A DNA stretch of 64,000 nt from Zavarzinia compransoris. GTDB lineage: Bacteria > Pseudomonadota > Alphaproteobacteria > Zavarziniales > Zavarziniaceae. The translations under genes were made by a program, and so were the position numbers. Positions 53,040-62,655 of the stretch are shown here, piece by piece. Each line of letters begins with the position of its first letter. Position 1 is the first letter of the stretch. The stretch covers positions 124,001 to 188,000 of the forward strand of contig NZ_QGLF01000003.1 in the NCBI RefSeq assembly GCF_003173055.1, in the 5' to 3' direction. The notes beneath the pieces are model-generated. The model was given only the letters and a program-made list of their open reading frames with translations, made no database searches and was not told where the DNA came from.

Positions 53040-53759
53040 ATGCCCCGCCCCGCCGAGCGCAAGGCCCCCGACGCCGCCGAAATCGAAGCCCGCGTGCTAT
53101 ACAAGGACAGTCTCGTCCTGATCATCGACAAGCCGGCGGGCCTGCCCGTGCACCAGGGCCCGGGCGGCGGGCCCAATCTCGAACAATCCTTCATACACCT
53201 GCGCTACGGCCTGCCGCGGGCGCCGTCGCTGGCGCATCGCCTGGACCGGGATACCACCGGCTGCCTCGTCCTCGGCCGGCACCCGAAGGCGTTGACCAAA
53301 CTCGGCAAGATCTTTGCCGGCGGGCGGGCGAAGAAAACCTATTGGGCGGTGGTGCGCGGCCGCCCGGCGGCAGACCAGGGCACGGTCGAGGCGCCGCTGG
53401 CCAAGCTGACGCCGAAACGGGGCTGGCGCATGGTGATCGATCCCGCCGGCCAGCCCGCGGTCACCGACTACCGGGTGCTGGGCACCAGCGCCGACGGCGC
53501 CCATGCCTGGCTGGAGCTTCATCCCCGGACCGGGCGCACCCACCAGATCCGCGTCCATTGCGCCCATCTCGGCTGCCCCCTGGTGGGCGAGCCGATCTAC
53601 GGCCGGCCCGAGGACGCCCCGGAGCCGGAAGACGTGCTGCATCTCCTGGCCCGGGCGATCCAACTGCCGCTCTATCCCAGCCGCGAACCGGTCGAGGCGA
53701 CGGCGCCGCCGCCGGACCATATGCTGCCCCTGCTGCGCGCCTGCGGCTATCGGGATTAG
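53040..53759 (+). CDS. RluA family pseudouridine synthase
   Basis: The protein has 239 residues. The catalytic HRLD (66-69) is in LAHRLDRDTTG with Asp 69; GRTHQIRVH is the second block. No S4 domain is present, as in RluA-type enzymes for 23S rRNA and tRNA or short members of the family. The target uridine is not predictable. It starts 2 bases after queF and is convergent with the DUF2066 gene (overlap of 4 bases). Confidence 0.92.
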   Translation: MPRPAERKAPDAAEIEARVLYKDSLVLIIDKPAGLPVHQGPGGGPNLEQSFIHLRYGLPRAPSLAHRLDRDTTGCLVLGRHPKALTKLGKIFAGGRAKKTYWAVVRGRPAADQGTVEAPLAKLTPKRGWRMVIDPAGQPAVTDYRVLGTSADGAHAWLELHPRTGRTHQIRVHCAHLGCPLVGEPIYGRPEDAPEPEDVLHLLARAIQLPLYPSREPVEATAPPPDHMLPLLRACGYRD

Positions 53760-54523
53760 GGACGACGCGACAGGATCCCGGCAGCGCCGCCGATCCCGGC
53801 GCGGAAGGCATCGTCGAAGGAAACGCCGGCCAGCGACCAGGGCGCCTGTCCCGCCAGGGTCCAGGTCACGCGCCAGCCCGTCGCCGCCTCGTCCCAGACC
53901 AGATCGCCGGTCAGGACGGTATCGGCGGCAAGGCCGGCGGCGACGCTATCCGGGGCGCTGCCGTCCGGCGCCGCCGCCGCGTCCGGCAGGACGAGGGGCA
54001 GGCCGAAGCGGGCGGCGGCGGCGTCCAGCGCCTCGACCTGGGCGCCGCGGGTCACCCCCGGGCCGCCGCGGCTGACCAGCCAGTCGCGGCCGTCGCGCCG
54101 GCTGACGACGACGACCCCCAGCACCGGCCGGTCCGCCGGCCAGGGCCGGCGGCCGAGGGCGGCGAGCATGCCGTCGATGGCGCCGGGGCTGAAGGTCGGG
54201 CGCAGGAAGAAGGGCCGGTCGCGCGTGCCCTGCTCGTCACCAAGTGGTAACCCCTTCATGCGATCTTCATATTCCAGGCTGACGATAGCCTCCGCCGCGC
54301 GGGCCTGCAGGGCCGGCAGCCGGGGATCGTCGGCAAGGTCGGGCCGGCCGGCGACCCGGACCAGCACTTCCGCCAGACAGACCCCGAGACCGCGCGCCCG
54401 TTCCGCCTCGCCCTGGCCCGTGACCACGGTCTCGCAGGCGGTCAGCCGCTCGACCACCCGCGCCCGGCCGGCATCGGGGACGAGAGCGGCCGCGACGCCG
54501 AGGAGAAAGGCCAGGATGCGCAT
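53756..54523 (-). CDS. DUF2066 exported protein
   Basis: The protein has 255 residues with a signal peptide (about 1-21, ending GRA). ETVVTGQGEAERARGLGVCLAEVLVRVAG is the DUF2066 core near the N-terminus, and further strands follow (VLTGDLVWDE, GWRVTWTLAG). It is periplasmic and unassigned. An Ala-rich insertion at 205-225 is probably a linker. It reads toward the pseudouridine synthase and overlaps its stop. Confidence 0.85.
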   Translation of the reverse strand: MRILAFLLGVAAALVPDAGRARVVERLTACETVVTGQGEAERARGLGVCLAEVLVRVAGRPDLADDPRLPALQARAAEAIVSLEYEDRMKGLPLGDEQGTRDRPFFLRPTFSPGAIDGMLAALGRRPWPADRPVLGVVVVSRRDGRDWLVSRGGPGVTRGAQVEALDAAAARFGLPLVLPDAAAAPDGSAPDSVAAGLAADTVLTGDLVWDEAATGWRVTWTLAGQAPWSLAGVSFDDAFRAGIGGAAGILSRRP

Positions 54524-54682
54524 GGCCCCAAGAATATTCCGCCCGTGGCGCCTCTGGAAGCCGTTGAGATGACTTCTCTTTGTAACGGTAACATAGTAAG
54601 AGTTGGCCTCAATCCCTGGTAGGCCAAGGGGTCGCCAACACTAAATAGATGAATACCTGCATAGGTCTATCCAAACGTCGCG

Positions 54683-55126
54683 ATGAGTAAGAAACCCCTG
54701 ACCCGCCAATATGCCGCCCTGCCGCTCGATCTTCGATCGGGAGAGATGGAGCTTGTGCTGGTGACGTCCAGGACCACTGGGCGCTGGATCATTCCGAAGG
54801 GCCGGCCGGAGCCGCGCCTGCCGGGCCATGAAGTCGCCCGCCGCGAAGCCTATGAGGAGGCGGGGCTGCTCGGCGTCACCGCGCATCGCGCCCTCGGCAG
54901 CTATATGGGGATCAAGGGCCAGGGCAATACGGCGATCCCGGCGCAGATCTATGTCTACCCCATGCGGGTGACCGGGGATCTGGCGGAATTTCCGGAAAAG
55001 GGCCAGCGCGAGATCATGCGGGCCAGCCTTCTCGAGGCGCTGATGCTGCTGTCCGACGGCGGCCTGGTCTCGCTGCTGCTGCGCCACGAGCATCAATTGA
55101 TCGACAGACTGCCGCCGGTCGCCTAA
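54683..55126 (+). CDS. Nudix hydrolase
   Basis: The protein has 147 residues. The Nudix box is GRPEPRLPGHEVARREAYEE, with AGLLG after it, so the REUxEExGU part is complete. The first Glu of GX5EX7 is replaced by Leu, which is unusual, although the REAYEEAG metal residues remain. LPLDLRSGEMELVLVTSRTT at the start and RWIIPKG suit the alphaproteobacterial diphosphoinositol/dinucleotide polyphosphate-type group. Substrate unknown. A 156-base gap with AT-rich sequence lies upstream. Confidence 0.87.
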   Translation: MSKKPLTRQYAALPLDLRSGEMELVLVTSRTTGRWIIPKGRPEPRLPGHEVARREAYEEAGLLGVTAHRALGSYMGIKGQGNTAIPAQIYVYPMRVTGDLAEFPEKGQREIMRASLLEALMLLSDGGLVSLLLRHEHQLIDRLPPVA

Positions 55127-55179
55127 GACCAAAGGCGGCAAGGCAGTCGGGGCAGGCAATCGGGTTCGGGGGTAAGACG

Positions 55180-55812
55180 ATGGCGGAAGGCAGCGGCCGG
55201 CGGATGGCGCCCTCGCGGGGGCGGTCGGTGCTGCGGGCGAAATCGGCCCTGACCCGGGACCGCATCGCCGACGTCGCCCTGACCCTGTTCAACGCCCAGG
55301 GCTATACCGCCGTCACCACCAACCGCATCGCCGACGACTGCGGCATCTCGCCGGGCAACCTCTACTATCACTTCAGGAACCGGGAAGACATTCTCTGGTA
55401 CCTGTTCGAAGGGGTGGAGAAGCGCATCCACCGCCTGTTCCTGGACCCCGCCTTCACCGAGACCGGGGTCGACCGGTTGCGGCTCCAGATCATGGGCGCC
55501 GCCGAGATCCTGGCCGAATTCCGCTTCTTCTTTCACGACCATATCGCGATCATGCGCCGCGATCCCCGGGTCGAGGCGTCCTACCGCGGTCTTCAGCGCG
55601 ACGTCACCCGCGCGGTCGCCCGCGACCTTCAGCCCCTGACCGGCGAGGACGGGGAGCAATCCTTCCGCCTCGCCTCGTCACTGTGGATCGTCGCCACCGG
55701 CTGGGTGTCCTTCCTCGAAGTCCAGGGCACGGCAGTCGACCCGGTGAGCATTCTCTCCCTGGTCGATGCCGTGCTCGATCTGGTGCGGCCGCGCATCAGG
55801 CCGGCGGCGTGA
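55180..55812 (+). CDS. TetR family transcriptional regulator
   Basis: The protein has 210 residues. The helix-turn-helix spans about 25-72: TRDRIADVALTLFNAQGYTA then TTNRIADDCGISPGNLYYHF. The C-terminal domain is longer than average and has FRFFFHDHIAIMRRDP, seen in a subgroup of TetR proteins with DUF-type effector domains. It is convergent with the RND pump (overlap 17 bases), which has another, divergent TetR gene, so this one may have a different target. Confidence 0.88.
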   Translation: MAEGSGRRMAPSRGRSVLRAKSALTRDRIADVALTLFNAQGYTAVTTNRIADDCGISPGNLYYHFRNREDILWYLFEGVEKRIHRLFLDPAFTETGVDRLRLQIMGAAEILAEFRFFFHDHIAIMRRDPRVEASYRGLQRDVTRAVARDLQPLTGEDGEQSFRLASSLWIVATGWVSFLEVQGTAVDPVSILSLVDAVLDLVRPRIRPAA

Positions 55813-58800
55813 CCGCGTCCTCCGCTTCCAGGCGGCGGGCGGCGAGGCGCTTGGCGAAGCGCCGGGCGAAGGCGGCCTGGACATCGTCGACCACGGTGAA
55901 GACCACGGGCACATAGACGAGGCTGAGCAGGGTCGAAGTGATCAGCCCGCCGATCACCGCGATCGCCATGGGCGCGCGGAATTCCGTATCGGCGCCGATC
56001 CCCACCGCGATCGGCAGCATGCCCGCGCCCATGGCGACCGTGGTCATGATGATCGGCCGGGCGCGCTTGTGGGCGGCCTCGATCAGGGCGTCGCGCCGGC
56101 TCATGCCCGCGGCGCGCTGGTAGAGGACATATTCGACCAGCAGGATCGAATTCTTCGCCGCGATCCCCATCAGCATCAGGATGCCGATCAGCGCCGGCAT
56201 GGACAGCGCCTCGTTAGCGATGAACAACAGGCCGAAGGCGCCGCCGATCGAGAGCGGCAGGGCGGTCAGGATGGTCGCCGGATGGGCGAAGCCCTTGAAC
56301 AGCAGGACGAGCACGACATACATCAGGAAGACGCCGGTGCCGAGGGCGATCAGGAAGCCGGTCATCAGCTCGGCCAGATTCTCGACGTCGCCGGTGGGCA
56401 GCTCGATCACTTCGGGCGGCAGGTGGCTCATGGCCGGCAGGGCATGGACCCGGGCCGCGGCGACGCCGAGCGGGATGCCGATCAGTTCTGCCTCGATTGC
56501 GACGCTGGAGCGGCGGTCCAGCCGGTAGATCTGGGCAAGCCCGGTCCGGTGCTCGATATCGGCGACGGCGGCAAGCGGCACCGAGCCGCCGTCGCTGGTC
56601 GGCACGCGCAGGGCGGCCAGGGTTTCCGCATCCTTCCGGGCGCTTTCGGGGAAGATCAGGCGGATCGGGATCTGGCGGTCGGCCAGATTGAACTTGGGCA
56701 GGATCTGGTCGATGTCGCCAAGGGTGGCGACGCGGACGACGGCGGCCAGGGTCTCGGCCGTGACCCCCAGCGCCGCCGCCTTGTCCGGCTTCGGCACGAT
56801 GCGGATCTCCGGCCGGGCCAGATTGGCGGTCGAGGCGACATTGGCGATGCCCTCGAGGGTACGCATCTCGCGCTCCACCTGGCGGGCGGTCGCCGCCAGG
56901 ATCGCCGGATCGTCCGAGACCAGGGCCAGTTGCAGCTTGGCGCCCGACGAGCCGTCGGCGCCGAAGCGGACGCGGGTGCCCGGCACCTGGCGCAGCAGGG
57001 CGCCCACTTCGCTTTCGAAATCCTGCTGGTTCAGGGCGCGGTCGCCGCGCGGCACCAGGTTGACCGTGATGGTGGCGCGCCGCACCTCGCCCAGGATCGA
57101 GCCGACCGCCCCGGGACTGCCGGTCGCCGTATTGGTCCCGGTCGAGACATAGATCGACTTCACCTCGGGCCGGTCCTTCAGCTTGGCGGTCAGGGCCTGG
57201 GCGGCGGCATCGGTCTCGGCCAGCGAGGCGCCGGGCGGCAGTTCGACCGACATGACCGAGCGGCCCCGGTCGCTGACCGGCACGAAATCGTTCGGCAGCA
57301 GGGTGGTGAGGCCGAGGGAGCCGACGAAGATCCCGATCCCGGCGATAAGGACCAGGAAGCGCCGGTCCAGGCACCAGCCGAGAAAGCGCAGATAGCCGGG
57401 CATCCAGCGCGGCTCGCGGTGGGGATGGCTTTCCTCGCCGCGCAGCATATAGGCGCCCATCAGGGGCGTGAGCATGCGCGCGACCACCAGCGAGAAGGCG
57501 ACCGAGACGCAGGCGGCAATGGCGAAGGACTGGAAGAACTGGCCGACGATGCCGGGCATGAAGCCGACCGGCATGAAGACGGCGATGATGGTCGCGGTGG
57601 TCGCGACCACGGCAAGGCCGATTTCGTCCGCCGCCTCCAGCGCGGCGCGATAGGGCTTCTTGCCGGTCGAGATATGGCGGACGATATTCTCGATCTCGAC
57701 GATGGCGTCGTCGACCAGGATGCCGACCGTCAGCGACAGCGCCAGCAGGCTGACGATATTGATCGACTGGTCGAGGGCGAGCATGACCGCGAACGTGGGG
57801 ATCAGGGACAGCGGCATGGCGATCGAGGCGATGAAGGTCGCCCGCCCGTCGCGCAGGAACCAGAACACCACCACGACGGCGAGCGCCGCCCCCAGGATCA
57901 GCGCCTCGACCGAGGCATAATAACTCTCCATCACGAAATCGACGGCGGAGGTCACTTCCTCGAACTGCACGTCGTCGCGTTCGGCGTCGAAAGCGGCGAT
58001 CGCCTGGCGCACCGCCTGGGCGACATGGACCTCGGACGTCCCTTGCGAGCGGGCGACGCTGAAGCCGACCACTTCCTCGCCGTTGAAGCGGGCCCGCGCC
58101 CGCGGCTCGGCGAAAGCGTCGCCGACCGTGCCGATGTCGGACAGGCGGATGGCGCGGCCGTCCGGGAGGTCGATCCTGGTCGCCGCCAGGGCTTCGACCG
58201 AGGTGGCGCTGCCGACCGTGCGGATGGTCTGTTCGCCGGTGCCGATGGCGACGCGCCCGCCCGGCAGGTTGGTATTGGCCCGGCGCAGCGCCGACGACAC
58301 CGCCTGGGCCGAGACGCCCAGGGCCGCCATGCGCTCCGGATTCAGCTCGACCCGGATCTCGCGGTCGACGCCGCCCTCGCGCAGGACGGAGGCGACGCCC
58401 TTCACCGCCAGCAGGCGCTTGGCGACGTCGTTGTCGATGAACCAGCTGCGCTCCGCCGGGGTCATGTCCGGGGCGCGCACGGCATAGATGAACAGGACGC
58501 CCGAGGCATCGACGCGGGAGACGACCGGCTCCTCGGCATCGCCCGGCAGGTCGCCGCGGACGGCGGCGACGGCATTGCGCACATCGTTGGTCATGCGGTC
58601 GATATCGACGCCCAGCTGGAACTGGATGCTGGTGACCGAGATGCCGTCGGAGACCGTCGAGGTGATGTGCTTGACCGAGCCGAGCCCGGCCACCGCATCC
58701 TCGACCAGGCGGGTGACCTGGGTTTCCAATTCGCTGGGCGCGGCCCCCGGCTGGGCCACGGTGATGGTGACGACCGGAATATCGACATCCGGCGTATTGT

Positions 58801-58906
58801 TGACGCGGAGCGCGATGAAGCCGATGAGACCGGCCACCGTCAGCACCATGAACAGGACCAGGACCGGGACCGGGTTGCGGATCGACCAGGACGACAGGCC
58901 GTTCAC
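55796..58906 (-). CDS. RND efflux pump, inner-membrane permease
   Basis: The protein has 1,036 residues with 12 helices in two repeats, an RND permease of the hydrophobe/amphiphile type. The N-terminal SWSIRNPVPVLVLFMVLTVAG and the proton-relay aspartate pair in GILVDDAIVEIENI (near residue 400) are present. MRRGEESHPHR-like loops and ATILTALPLSIGGAFGLL follow. It exports drugs, dyes or solvents through a periplasmic adaptor and an outer-membrane channel, which is not encoded here. It starts 4 bases inside the adaptor gene (58903-58906), so the two are coupled. Confidence 0.94.
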   Translation of the reverse strand: MNGLSSWSIRNPVPVLVLFMVLTVAGLIGFIALRVNNTPDVDIPVVTITVAQPGAAPSELETQVTRLVEDAVAGLGSVKHITSTVSDGISVTSIQFQLGVDIDRMTNDVRNAVAAVRGDLPGDAEEPVVSRVDASGVLFIYAVRAPDMTPAERSWFIDNDVAKRLLAVKGVASVLREGGVDREIRVELNPERMAALGVSAQAVSSALRRANTNLPGGRVAIGTGEQTIRTVGSATSVEALAATRIDLPDGRAIRLSDIGTVGDAFAEPRARARFNGEEVVGFSVARSQGTSEVHVAQAVRQAIAAFDAERDDVQFEEVTSAVDFVMESYYASVEALILGAALAVVVVFWFLRDGRATFIASIAMPLSLIPTFAVMLALDQSINIVSLLALSLTVGILVDDAIVEIENIVRHISTGKKPYRAALEAADEIGLAVVATTATIIAVFMPVGFMPGIVGQFFQSFAIAACVSVAFSLVVARMLTPLMGAYMLRGEESHPHREPRWMPGYLRFLGWCLDRRFLVLIAGIGIFVGSLGLTTLLPNDFVPVSDRGRSVMSVELPPGASLAETDAAAQALTAKLKDRPEVKSIYVSTGTNTATGSPGAVGSILGEVRRATITVNLVPRGDRALNQQDFESEVGALLRQVPGTRVRFGADGSSGAKLQLALVSDDPAILAATARQVEREMRTLEGIANVASTANLARPEIRIVPKPDKAAALGVTAETLAAVVRVATLGDIDQILPKFNLADRQIPIRLIFPESARKDAETLAALRVPTSDGGSVPLAAVADIEHRTGLAQIYRLDRRSSVAIEAELIGIPLGVAAARVHALPAMSHLPPEVIELPTGDVENLAELMTGFLIALGTGVFLMYVVLVLLFKGFAHPATILTALPLSIGGAFGLLFIANEALSMPALIGILMLMGIAAKNSILLVEYVLYQRAAGMSRRDALIEAAHKRARPIIMTTVAMGAGMLPIAVGIGADTEFRAPMAIAVIGGLITSTLLSLVYVPVVFTVVDDVQAAFARRFAKRLAARRLEAEDAVTPPA

Positions 58907-60021
58907 GAGCGTGCCTCCACCGTGCCGACCTTGTCGCCTTCTTCGAGGAAGCCGGCGCCCTGCACGGCGATACGGTCGCCCGGCTTCAGGCCCTCGCGGA
59001 TCTCGACCTCGCCCTTGGGCCGGCTGCCGGTGACCACCGGGGTGAAATGGGCGGTGCCGGCGGCATCCAGGACGAACACCCCCTCAATGCCGTCGCGCCA
59101 GACGATGGCAGCGGCAGGCACCATCAGCGCCTCGACCGTGCCGAGATCGATCGCGCCGGTGGCGAACATGCCGGGGCGGAAGCCGGAATCGGCAGGCAGG
59201 GCCAGATGCGCGATGCCGAGCCGGGTGCGGCTGTCGACGGTCGGGCTGAGGCTGCGCAGGGTGGCGGCCACCGGCCGGCCGATGCCTTCCGCCGTGACCG
59301 TGGCGGCAAGGCCGGGCGTCAGGCCGGCGAAGGTCGCCTCCGGCACTTCGGCCTTCAGTTCCAGTCGGCCGTCGCGGATCAGGCGGAACAATTCCCCGCC
59401 CGTGCTCACGACCTGACCGAGATTGGCGCTGCGCCGGCCGATGATGCCCGCGGCCGGGGCCTTGACCACGGTCTGGTCCAGGCGGGCCCGGGTTTCGGCA
59501 AGGGCGGCCTCGGCCGCCAGGACCTGGGCGGCGGCGGTGCGCTCGGCGGCGATGCGCTCGTCCAGGCTCTGGCGCGAGACGGTGCCGCGCGGCTGCAGGT
59601 CCTGGGCGCGGGCGAGATTGGCCCGCGCCTCGGCCAGCAGGGCGCGGGCGGAGGTGAGGCTGGCCTCCTGCTGGGCCGATTGCGCCTTCAGGACGGCATC
59701 GTTCAGGCGCAGCAATATCTGGCCGGCCGAGACCCGTTCGCCTTCCTCGACCGCGACTTCGGTGATGGCAAGGCCCTGGGCCTCGGCGGCGACCACGATT
59801 TCCTCCCACGGCAGCACGGTGCCGGAGGCGATGATCTGGCGGGTCAGCGCCGTCGGCGTCACCGGCAGCACGGTGACGGTCAGGGCCGGGCCGCGGGCGC
59901 CCTGGGCCGCCTCCGGCCGGTCGCAGGCGGCAAGGCCGAGCACCAGCGCCAGCACGAGCCCCAAGCGCAGCACGGGCCCGCGGCGGGACGGCAGGGCGGG
60001 AAACGGGGGATGATGGGCCAT
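58903..60021 (-). CDS. RND efflux periplasmic adaptor (HlyD/membrane fusion type)
   Basis: The protein has 372 residues. It is a lipoprotein adaptor: lipobox LGLAACDRP (Cys 33). The barrel-sandwich strands (TALTRQIIASGTVLPWEE, KAPAAGIIGRRSANLGQVV) flank an alpha-hairpin (about 105-180, AQSAQQEASLTSARALLAEA). The C-terminal beta domain has GVFVLDAAGTAHFTPVVTG. It links the RND pump to an outer-membrane channel. The ATG at 60019-60021 gives MAHHPPFPALP; a longer frame upstream lies in the TetR gene region and is rejected. It is divergent from a TetR gene with an operator-like repeat. Confidence 0.92.
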   Translation of the reverse strand: MAHHPPFPALPSRRGPVLRLGLVLALVLGLAACDRPEAAQGARGPALTVTVLPVTPTALTRQIIASGTVLPWEEIVVAAEAQGLAITEVAVEEGERVSAGQILLRLNDAVLKAQSAQQEASLTSARALLAEARANLARAQDLQPRGTVSRQSLDERIAAERTAAAQVLAAEAALAETRARLDQTVVKAPAAGIIGRRSANLGQVVSTGGELFRLIRDGRLELKAEVPEATFAGLTPGLAATVTAEGIGRPVAATLRSLSPTVDSRTRLGIAHLALPADSGFRPGMFATGAIDLGTVEALMVPAAAIVWRDGIEGVFVLDAAGTAHFTPVVTGSRPKGEVEIREGLKPGDRIAVQGAGFLEEGDKVGTVEARS

Positions 60022-60060
60022 GGCTGTACTCGCGACGATCTCTCTCCCTTCAACTAGTAT

Positions 60061-60082
60061 ATTGACTAACTCGTCGGTCAAT
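60061..60082. promoter_or_regulatory. TetR operator-like inverted repeat
   Basis: ATTGAC (60061-60066) and GTCAAT (60077-60082) are perfect 6-base half-sites separated by 10 bases, between the divergent adaptor and tetR genes. TTGAC...GTCAA is a common operator form for AcrR-type TetR proteins. TTGACT could also be a -35 for tetR. Confidence 0.6.
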
Positions 60083-60096
60083 GAAAAATTTAATCC

Positions 60097-60792
60097 ATGA
60101 CCCAAGAAGTTTTCCTGACGCGGGACGAGCGCCCGCTTTCCGAACCGGCCGAGGCGGCGGGCGTCGGCATCCGCCAGCGCCAGAAGGCGGCGCGACCGGG
60201 CCAGATCATCGAGGCGGCTTTCGCCGAATTCGCGGAAAAGGGCTATGCCGCGGCGAGGCTCGAAGACGTCGCCCGCCGCATCGGCATCACCAAGGGCACG
60301 ATCTATCACTATTTCCCGGGCAAGGAAGACTTGTTCAAGGCCATGGTCATGGCCCATCTGCTGCCGCTGATCGACGGCCTGAAGGCGATCGCGGGGGACG
60401 AGGGCACGGGCGGCGTCACCCTGCTGCGCCTGCTGCTGGAGCGGGCCTGGCACGACATGGTGGGCAACGAGAAATCGCGGGAATTCGTCCGCCTGCTAGT
60501 GGGCGAGGCGTCACGGGTGCCGGAACTGGCGCAATTTTTCCAGCGCGAACTGACCAGCCGGGCGGAGGAATTGATCGCCGCCGTGATCGAGCGGGGCGTG
60601 GCCACCGGCGAATTCCATGCCGAGGCGGCGAAACGCCTGGCCGGCTTTCCCGACGCCATCATGGCCCCGGCGGTGATGGCCTGCTTCCAGGCGGTGCTGA
60701 TCTCGGGCGCGGGCATGCCCCTGCCCGATATCGTCGCGATGAAGGAGGCGCATCTGCACCTCCTTCTCAACGGGCTGCTGGTCCGGCCCTGA
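60097..60792 (+). CDS. TetR family repressor of the RND pump
   Basis: The protein has 231 residues. The helix-turn-helix is GQIIEAAFAEFAEKGYAAAR followed by LEDVARRIGITKGTIYHYFP. The C-terminal domain has the TetR_C_13/AcrR-like pattern (FVRLLVGEASRVPELAQFF). It is divergent from the RND genes with an inverted repeat between, the classic local repressor layout. Ligand release would turn the pump on. Confidence 0.9.
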   Translation: MTQEVFLTRDERPLSEPAEAAGVGIRQRQKAARPGQIIEAAFAEFAEKGYAAARLEDVARRIGITKGTIYHYFPGKEDLFKAMVMAHLLPLIDGLKAIAGDEGTGGVTLLRLLLERAWHDMVGNEKSREFVRLLVGEASRVPELAQFFQRELTSRAEELIAAVIERGVATGEFHAEAAKRLAGFPDAIMAPAVMACFQAVLISGAGMPLPDIVAMKEAHLHLLLNGLLVRP

Positions 60793-60801
60793 TACCCTCG
60801 C

Positions 60802-61062
60802 TCAGCGCTTGACGGTATCGTCCGGGGCGGGCACCACATCAGGCGCCCTGTCCAGCAGGCCGGTCAGATCGCCGCGCTTGGCCGTGCCGGCGCGCATCGC
60901 GAGAAAATCCCGGGCCGTCTCCACCGCGCCGATCTTTTGCGCAACCGCGGAAACGATCCATTGATTGAGGGACACGCCGTCCTCCATGGCAAGGCGCATC
61001 GCCGTTTCCTTGAGCGATTCCGGCAAATGCAGCGGGTATTTGTAGCGTCGGGCCTGCGTCAT
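60802..61062 (-). CDS. Ribbon-helix-helix antitoxin (HicB/Arc-like)
   Basis: The protein has 86 residues. The N-terminal YKYPLHLPESLKETAMRLAM with SLNQWIVSAVAQKI is a ribbon-helix-helix fold, as in antitoxins paired with PIN-type toxins. The C-terminal part is acidic. The start overlaps the end of a PIN-like toxin by 4 bases. The toxin is truncated, so this antitoxin is probably left over. Confidence 0.8.
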   Translation of the reverse strand: MTQARRYKYPLHLPESLKETAMRLAMEDGVSLNQWIVSAVAQKIGAVETARDFLAMRAGTAKRGDLTGLLDRAPDVVPAPDDTVKR

Positions 61063-61277
61063 GCCTTCAATCTCCTGACGATCTCTCCGGGTGTCGCAAC
61101 AGCCACGCCCAGCCCGAGCGCCGGCCGGAAATCCCTGACGTTATGGGTCACGATGGCCCCGGCCTCGCCATTCAAGGCAGCCTCCAGCACCATTTCGTCC
61201 GCGACATCGGCCAGCATCGGGCGCGTCCGAAACGAAATATCGACACCCTCCGCAATGGCGGCAAGCGTGCCTATCAC
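61059..61277 (-). pseudogene. N-terminally truncated PIN-domain toxin (VapC-like)
   Basis: A frame from a GTG gives 72 residues. RTRPMLADVADEMVLEAALNG followed by AIVTHNVRDF is the C-terminal half of a PIN_3 family toxin. That segment keeps the DE and THNVRDF part of the active site. The N-terminal half with the first catalytic Asp (DTN) and Glu is absent; an in-frame TGA (61290-61292) lies upstream and purA begins its stop 24 bases further. Intact members are about 135 residues. It is unlikely to be active. Confidence 0.7.
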
Positions 61278-61315
61278 CGGTCCAGGATGTCAACGCGGGG
61301 TAGGCAACCGGCAGC

Positions 61316-62608
<1,293 letters not shown>

Positions 62609-62655
62609 GGTTTCAGTCCTTGGATCTTCGGATCACCGGAGGAAATGGAATAGGG

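Noticed and set aside
55766-59416. A 1,216-codon open frame opposite the RND permease
   Set aside because: It is the antisense shadow of the permease; its composition is His/Gly/Asp/Arg-rich with no domain.
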